Shown piece by piece: positions 61,759 through 64,000 of a stretch of 64,000 nt of DNA. The stretch comes from Streptomyces sp. NRRL S-350. GTDB lineage: Bacteria; Actinomycetota; Actinomycetes; Streptomycetales; Streptomycetaceae. Position 1 is the first letter of the stretch. Each line of letters opens with the position of its first letter. Position numbers and translations under genes: made by a program. The stretch is taken from NCBI RefSeq assembly GCF_000719705.1, contig NZ_JOHO01000011.1, positions 254,698 through 318,697 on the forward strand, given 5' to 3'. Under the pieces are notes generated by a model that did not search any database, had not been told where the DNA came from, and saw only the letters and a program-made list of their open reading frames with translations.

Positions 61759-62760
61759 TCAGCCCACCGGGACGGCCCGGGCGAACCCGCCGTCCACCAT
61801 CAGCTCCGCGACCGTCTCCAGCTCCGGCGGGCTGCCCGCCAGCCTCAGCAGGAAGGCGTCGAAGTCGTCACCGCAGGGCAGCAGCAGCCGGGCGCAGCGG
61901 TCCTCCGGAGTCTCCGGGCCGCCGGAGTCGCGGGCGTCGTCGTACAGGTGGAACCAGACCGAGCCGGCCCGGTCGCCGCGCACCTTGAGCGCGACGATGC
62001 CGCCCTGCGCGTAGGCGATGCCCAGGTAGTCCTTGGTGAGGTGGTCGCGCAGGCACTTGTTGGCGTACACGACGTCCTCGGTGCCGTACTCCTCGGAGAG
62101 CGTCAGGAACGGCTGGTCGAGCAGCAGGCCGAGCTCGGTGTCCAGGGCCACCCCGACCGGGGCGCGGCCACCGCCCAGCTTGAGGAAGGTGCGGTAGGCG
62201 CCGGGCAGGCGGTAGCCGAGGCGTTCCTCGGCGCGCTGCACCAGGTCCTCGGAGACGCCGAGCGGGTCGCCGCCGTCCTTGGCCAGCGAGAAGTGGACGG
62301 GCCGGCGCTCCTGCAGCGGCCGGGTGCCGCGGCGGGTGTGGTCCGCGGCGGAGGTGGCGAGGCCGCCGTGGTGCCGCAGCAGTGCCTTGACCTCGACCGG
62401 GACGAGCTCCATCCGCCGCCAGCCGGGGGCGGCCCGGCCGACCGCGTGGTGCCAGGTCCAGCCGGGCGGGGTGGCGACGGCGGTCTCCAGGTCGGCCCAG
62501 AGCGGGTGGCCCTGGGTGTAGAGCGCGACGTTGGCCGAGACGTAGTCGGTGAGCCGCAGTTCGTCCACGCCGAAACCCTCCGGCGGGTCCGCGACCTCGG
62601 CCGCGGCGGCGGCGTACGGACCGAAGTCCGGGTAGCCGTGTTCGTCCACGCTGACCCCGGCGGGGTGCCGCTCCGCGCGGACCGGATCCGGGAACTGCAC
62701 CACCTGACCTGCGTACGCCGCGTTCGGTGCGGCGGCGACGCCGGGCCGACCTGTCGTCAT
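61759..62760 (-). CDS. SMI1/KNR4 (SUKH) family protein
   Basis: The protein is 333 aa. The SUKH core is visible from about residue 165: VQRAEERLGYRLPGAYRTFL, LKLGGGRAPVG, FLTLSEEYGTEDVVYANKCL, and IAYAQGGIVALKVRGD...SVWFHLYDDARD. An N-terminal ~150-residue domain is Trp-rich (WTWHHAVGRAAPGWRRMELV). SUKH proteins serve as immunity to nuclease/deaminase toxins. ATG 62760. It lies between the SUKH-4 fusion and a YwqJ-like deaminase gene, an arrangement consistent with a toxin/immunity set. Confidence 0.8.
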   Translation of the reverse strand: MTTGRPGVAAAPNAAYAGQVVQFPDPVRAERHPAGVSVDEHGYPDFGPYAAAAAEVADPPEGFGVDELRLTDYVSANVALYTQGHPLWADLETAVATPPGWTWHHAVGRAAPGWRRMELVPVEVKALLRHHGGLATSAADHTRRGTRPLQERRPVHFSLAKDGGDPLGVSEDLVQRAEERLGYRLPGAYRTFLKLGGGRAPVGVALDTELGLLLDQPFLTLSEEYGTEDVVYANKCLRDHLTKDYLGIAYAQGGIVALKVRGDRAGSVWFHLYDDARDSGGPETPEDRCARLLLPCGDDFDAFLLRLAGSPPELETVAELMVDGGFARAVPVG

Positions 62761-63434
62761 CTGGGAGCCCCCACTGGCTGCTGCAAATACTCGGTGCTTG
62801 CTGGGCACCAGCCTAGGGCCTGTCCTCAACCCCCTGTCCTGGGGAGAACCGGAGGACTCCGCGGGGAGGGCCCTTCCGGAGAAGCCCGGAGCTCACGGCG
62901 CCCCCGGGAGCTCGCCCCCGCCCGCCGAGCGCCCGCGCCGCGACCACCCGGGTCCGCTGCGCGTCGGTGGGTTCCTGGGGTTCCTGCCCGGCTGTCAGCT
63001 GGTGACGGCGATCCGCCCGTACCCGGCGCGCCCGCGCTGCGGGTCTCGGGGGGGGGGCTTCGCGGCGTCCTCCGCCACCGGCCGCCCGTCGGCGGCCGCC
63101 AGGAGCGGTGCCGGCGGAACGAGTTGGCCGAAAGGACCGGCGGGCAGCACCACCCCGCCGCCGTCCGCCGCCGCCGGCGCGGACTCAGGCCCCGCTCGCT
63201 GCCGGAACGGTACCGGTCGGCGCCCCGGCCCGGCGGCGGTTTCGGGAAATCAGCGGACAAGTCGTGACGAGGAGGTGCGCATTCGGCCAGCATCGGGTGA
63301 CGCCCGCGCGGTCCGTCCCGCCGTCCGTCGCCGCCGCACCCCGGTTGTACGGATGTCGGTGTCGTTTGACAGGCTTGCCCAGGACCGGCCGGGCCACTCC
63401 GGCCGACGCCGGGCAACGAGGAGGAGGACGACGG
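62761..63434. other. 674-bp intergenic region with G10 tract
   Basis: I see no convincing gene here. It contains a run of ten G (63048-63057), which may be a true tract or a sequencing error. It also contains the divergent promoters of the SMI1/KNR4 and YwqJ-like genes. Confidence 0.5.
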
Positions 63435-63896
63435 ATGACCACCGGTGAGCCGGCGGACCCGCCCGTGCTGCGCCACCACCGCGACAGCCTGCTGCCCGCC
63501 GTCGCCGCCGCGCTGTCGCTCAAGGGCGGCGAGGTGCACACGCTGGCGGGTGGCAAGGGCGCCCGGCGCCCGGTGCTGCACCACCTGGTCACCGAACTCC
63601 TGAGCAGCCTGCCGCCGGAGGCCCGCGAACGGTTCACCGGCCGCTGCCCGGAGGCCGTCCTGCTCTCCCAGTACCTGACCGCGGTCGACGCCCGGCGCTC
63701 CAAGCGCGCCGCCCGCAAGCCGATGACCCTGCACGAGGCCCGCAAGGCGCTCAAGGGCTCCCGGATGACGACCGTCCGGATCCGCGAGGAGGGCGATCCG
63801 GCGCACGGCACCCACGCGCCGCCGTGCCGCTCCTGCGCTCCGATGCTGGAGCACTTCACCGTGCAGAGCGTCGCCGTCGGGCCGCCCGCGCACTGA
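63435..63896 (+). CDS. YwqJ-related putative deaminase
   Basis: The protein is 153 aa. CPEAVLLSQYL (Cys71-Pro-Glu73) and PPCRSCAPM (Cys131/Cys134) give the C-x-E...PCxxC zinc/catalytic pattern of the YwqJ-like branch of the cytidine-deaminase fold. Members are nucleic-acid deaminase toxin domains or stand-alone proteins in Streptomyces. ATG 63435 follows GAGGAGG. No secretion signal is seen. Its divergent neighbour is a SUKH immunity-type gene. Confidence 0.8.
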   Translation: MTTGEPADPPVLRHHRDSLLPAVAAALSLKGGEVHTLAGGKGARRPVLHHLVTELLSSLPPEARERFTGRCPEAVLLSQYLTAVDARRSKRAARKPMTLHEARKALKGSRMTTVRIREEGDPAHGTHAPPCRSCAPMLEHFTVQSVAVGPPAH

Positions 63897-63964
63897 CCGC
63901 CCGCGCACAGACCGGCCGAGCGCCGGCCGGTCCGTCCCCCGTCCCCGAGTCCTGGAGTCCGCCC

Positions 63965-64000
63965 CTGTCTCTTATACACATCTGACGCTGCCGACGAAGA
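63965..64000. other. Nextera sequencing adapter (artefact)
   Basis: CTGTCTCTTATACACATCT at 63965 begins the Nextera transposase mosaic end and read-1 adapter, continuing to about 63997. This is library DNA fused to the contig end, not part of the genome. Any minus-strand reading through it starts with the tell-tale MYKRQ. Confidence 0.97.

Noticed and set aside
63185..63979. Minus-strand frame beginning MYKRQ
   Set aside because: Its start codon lies in adapter sequence; it is an artefact.

Overview
The window is high-GC actinobacterial DNA from a Streptomycetaceae chromosome (Streptomyces or Kitasatospora; I cannot decide which). The evidence is extreme codon bias, frequent GTG and TTG starts with strong purine Shine-Dalgarno sites, a WhiB-type regulator, a coiled-coil DivIVA-like protein, a Rex-type operator before ndh, a c-di-AMP riboswitch before an Rpf-like gene, and a core block (ABC exporter, ndh, Ppx/GppA, DUF501, DivIC, enolase, Rpf-like/LysM, P450, MazG, Mfd). 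The last ~35 bases are Nextera adapter, so the right edge is a contig end rather than biology.

Positions 1 to about 39,030 are one integrated mobile element whose left end lies outside the window. Its right end carries a 647-aa tyrosine integrase next to a 26-bp tRNA 3'-end-like att sequence. Moving left from the integrase come a lysogeny-type switch (two divergent HTH genes around an operator-rich 151-bp gap) and a phage-type early module: YqaJ exonuclease, RecT annealase, DnaQ-like exonuclease, RusA-like resolvase and WhiB. Next are an Arr-like ADP-ribosyltransferase, a Phd antitoxin divergent from a GIY-YIG nuclease, and a putative replication initiator whose coding sequence contains five iterons. 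Then follow about 20 small leftward genes, mostly of unknown function, many joined by ATGA, GTGA or TGATG overlaps and grouped by short hairpin-bearing spacers.

A small rightward island at 12.5-14.9 kb holds an excisionase-like protein, a second GIY-YIG protein, a lipoprotein and a leaderless pyrE. A tRNA-Leu(UAA) with its own promoter and terminator lies at 15.6 kb. From 7 to 12 kb is a leftward set of membrane and Pro/Ala-rich proteins that look like the Spd proteins of Streptomyces conjugative elements. No terminase, capsid, tail or FtsK/TraB gene is in the window. The element therefore looks like a phage/conjugative mosaic, but the decisive genes may lie left of position 1.

Repeats mark the element. 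Eleven exact TGTCCGGACA palindromes fall in four clusters (plus degenerate ones), there is a triple GTGTGCAACCAC repeat, a 45-bp promoter module occurs twice, and the iterons sit inside the initiator gene. From 39.3 kb to the end the genes are ordinary chromosome, closing with a SUKH/deaminase-type cluster of polymorphic-toxin flavour.
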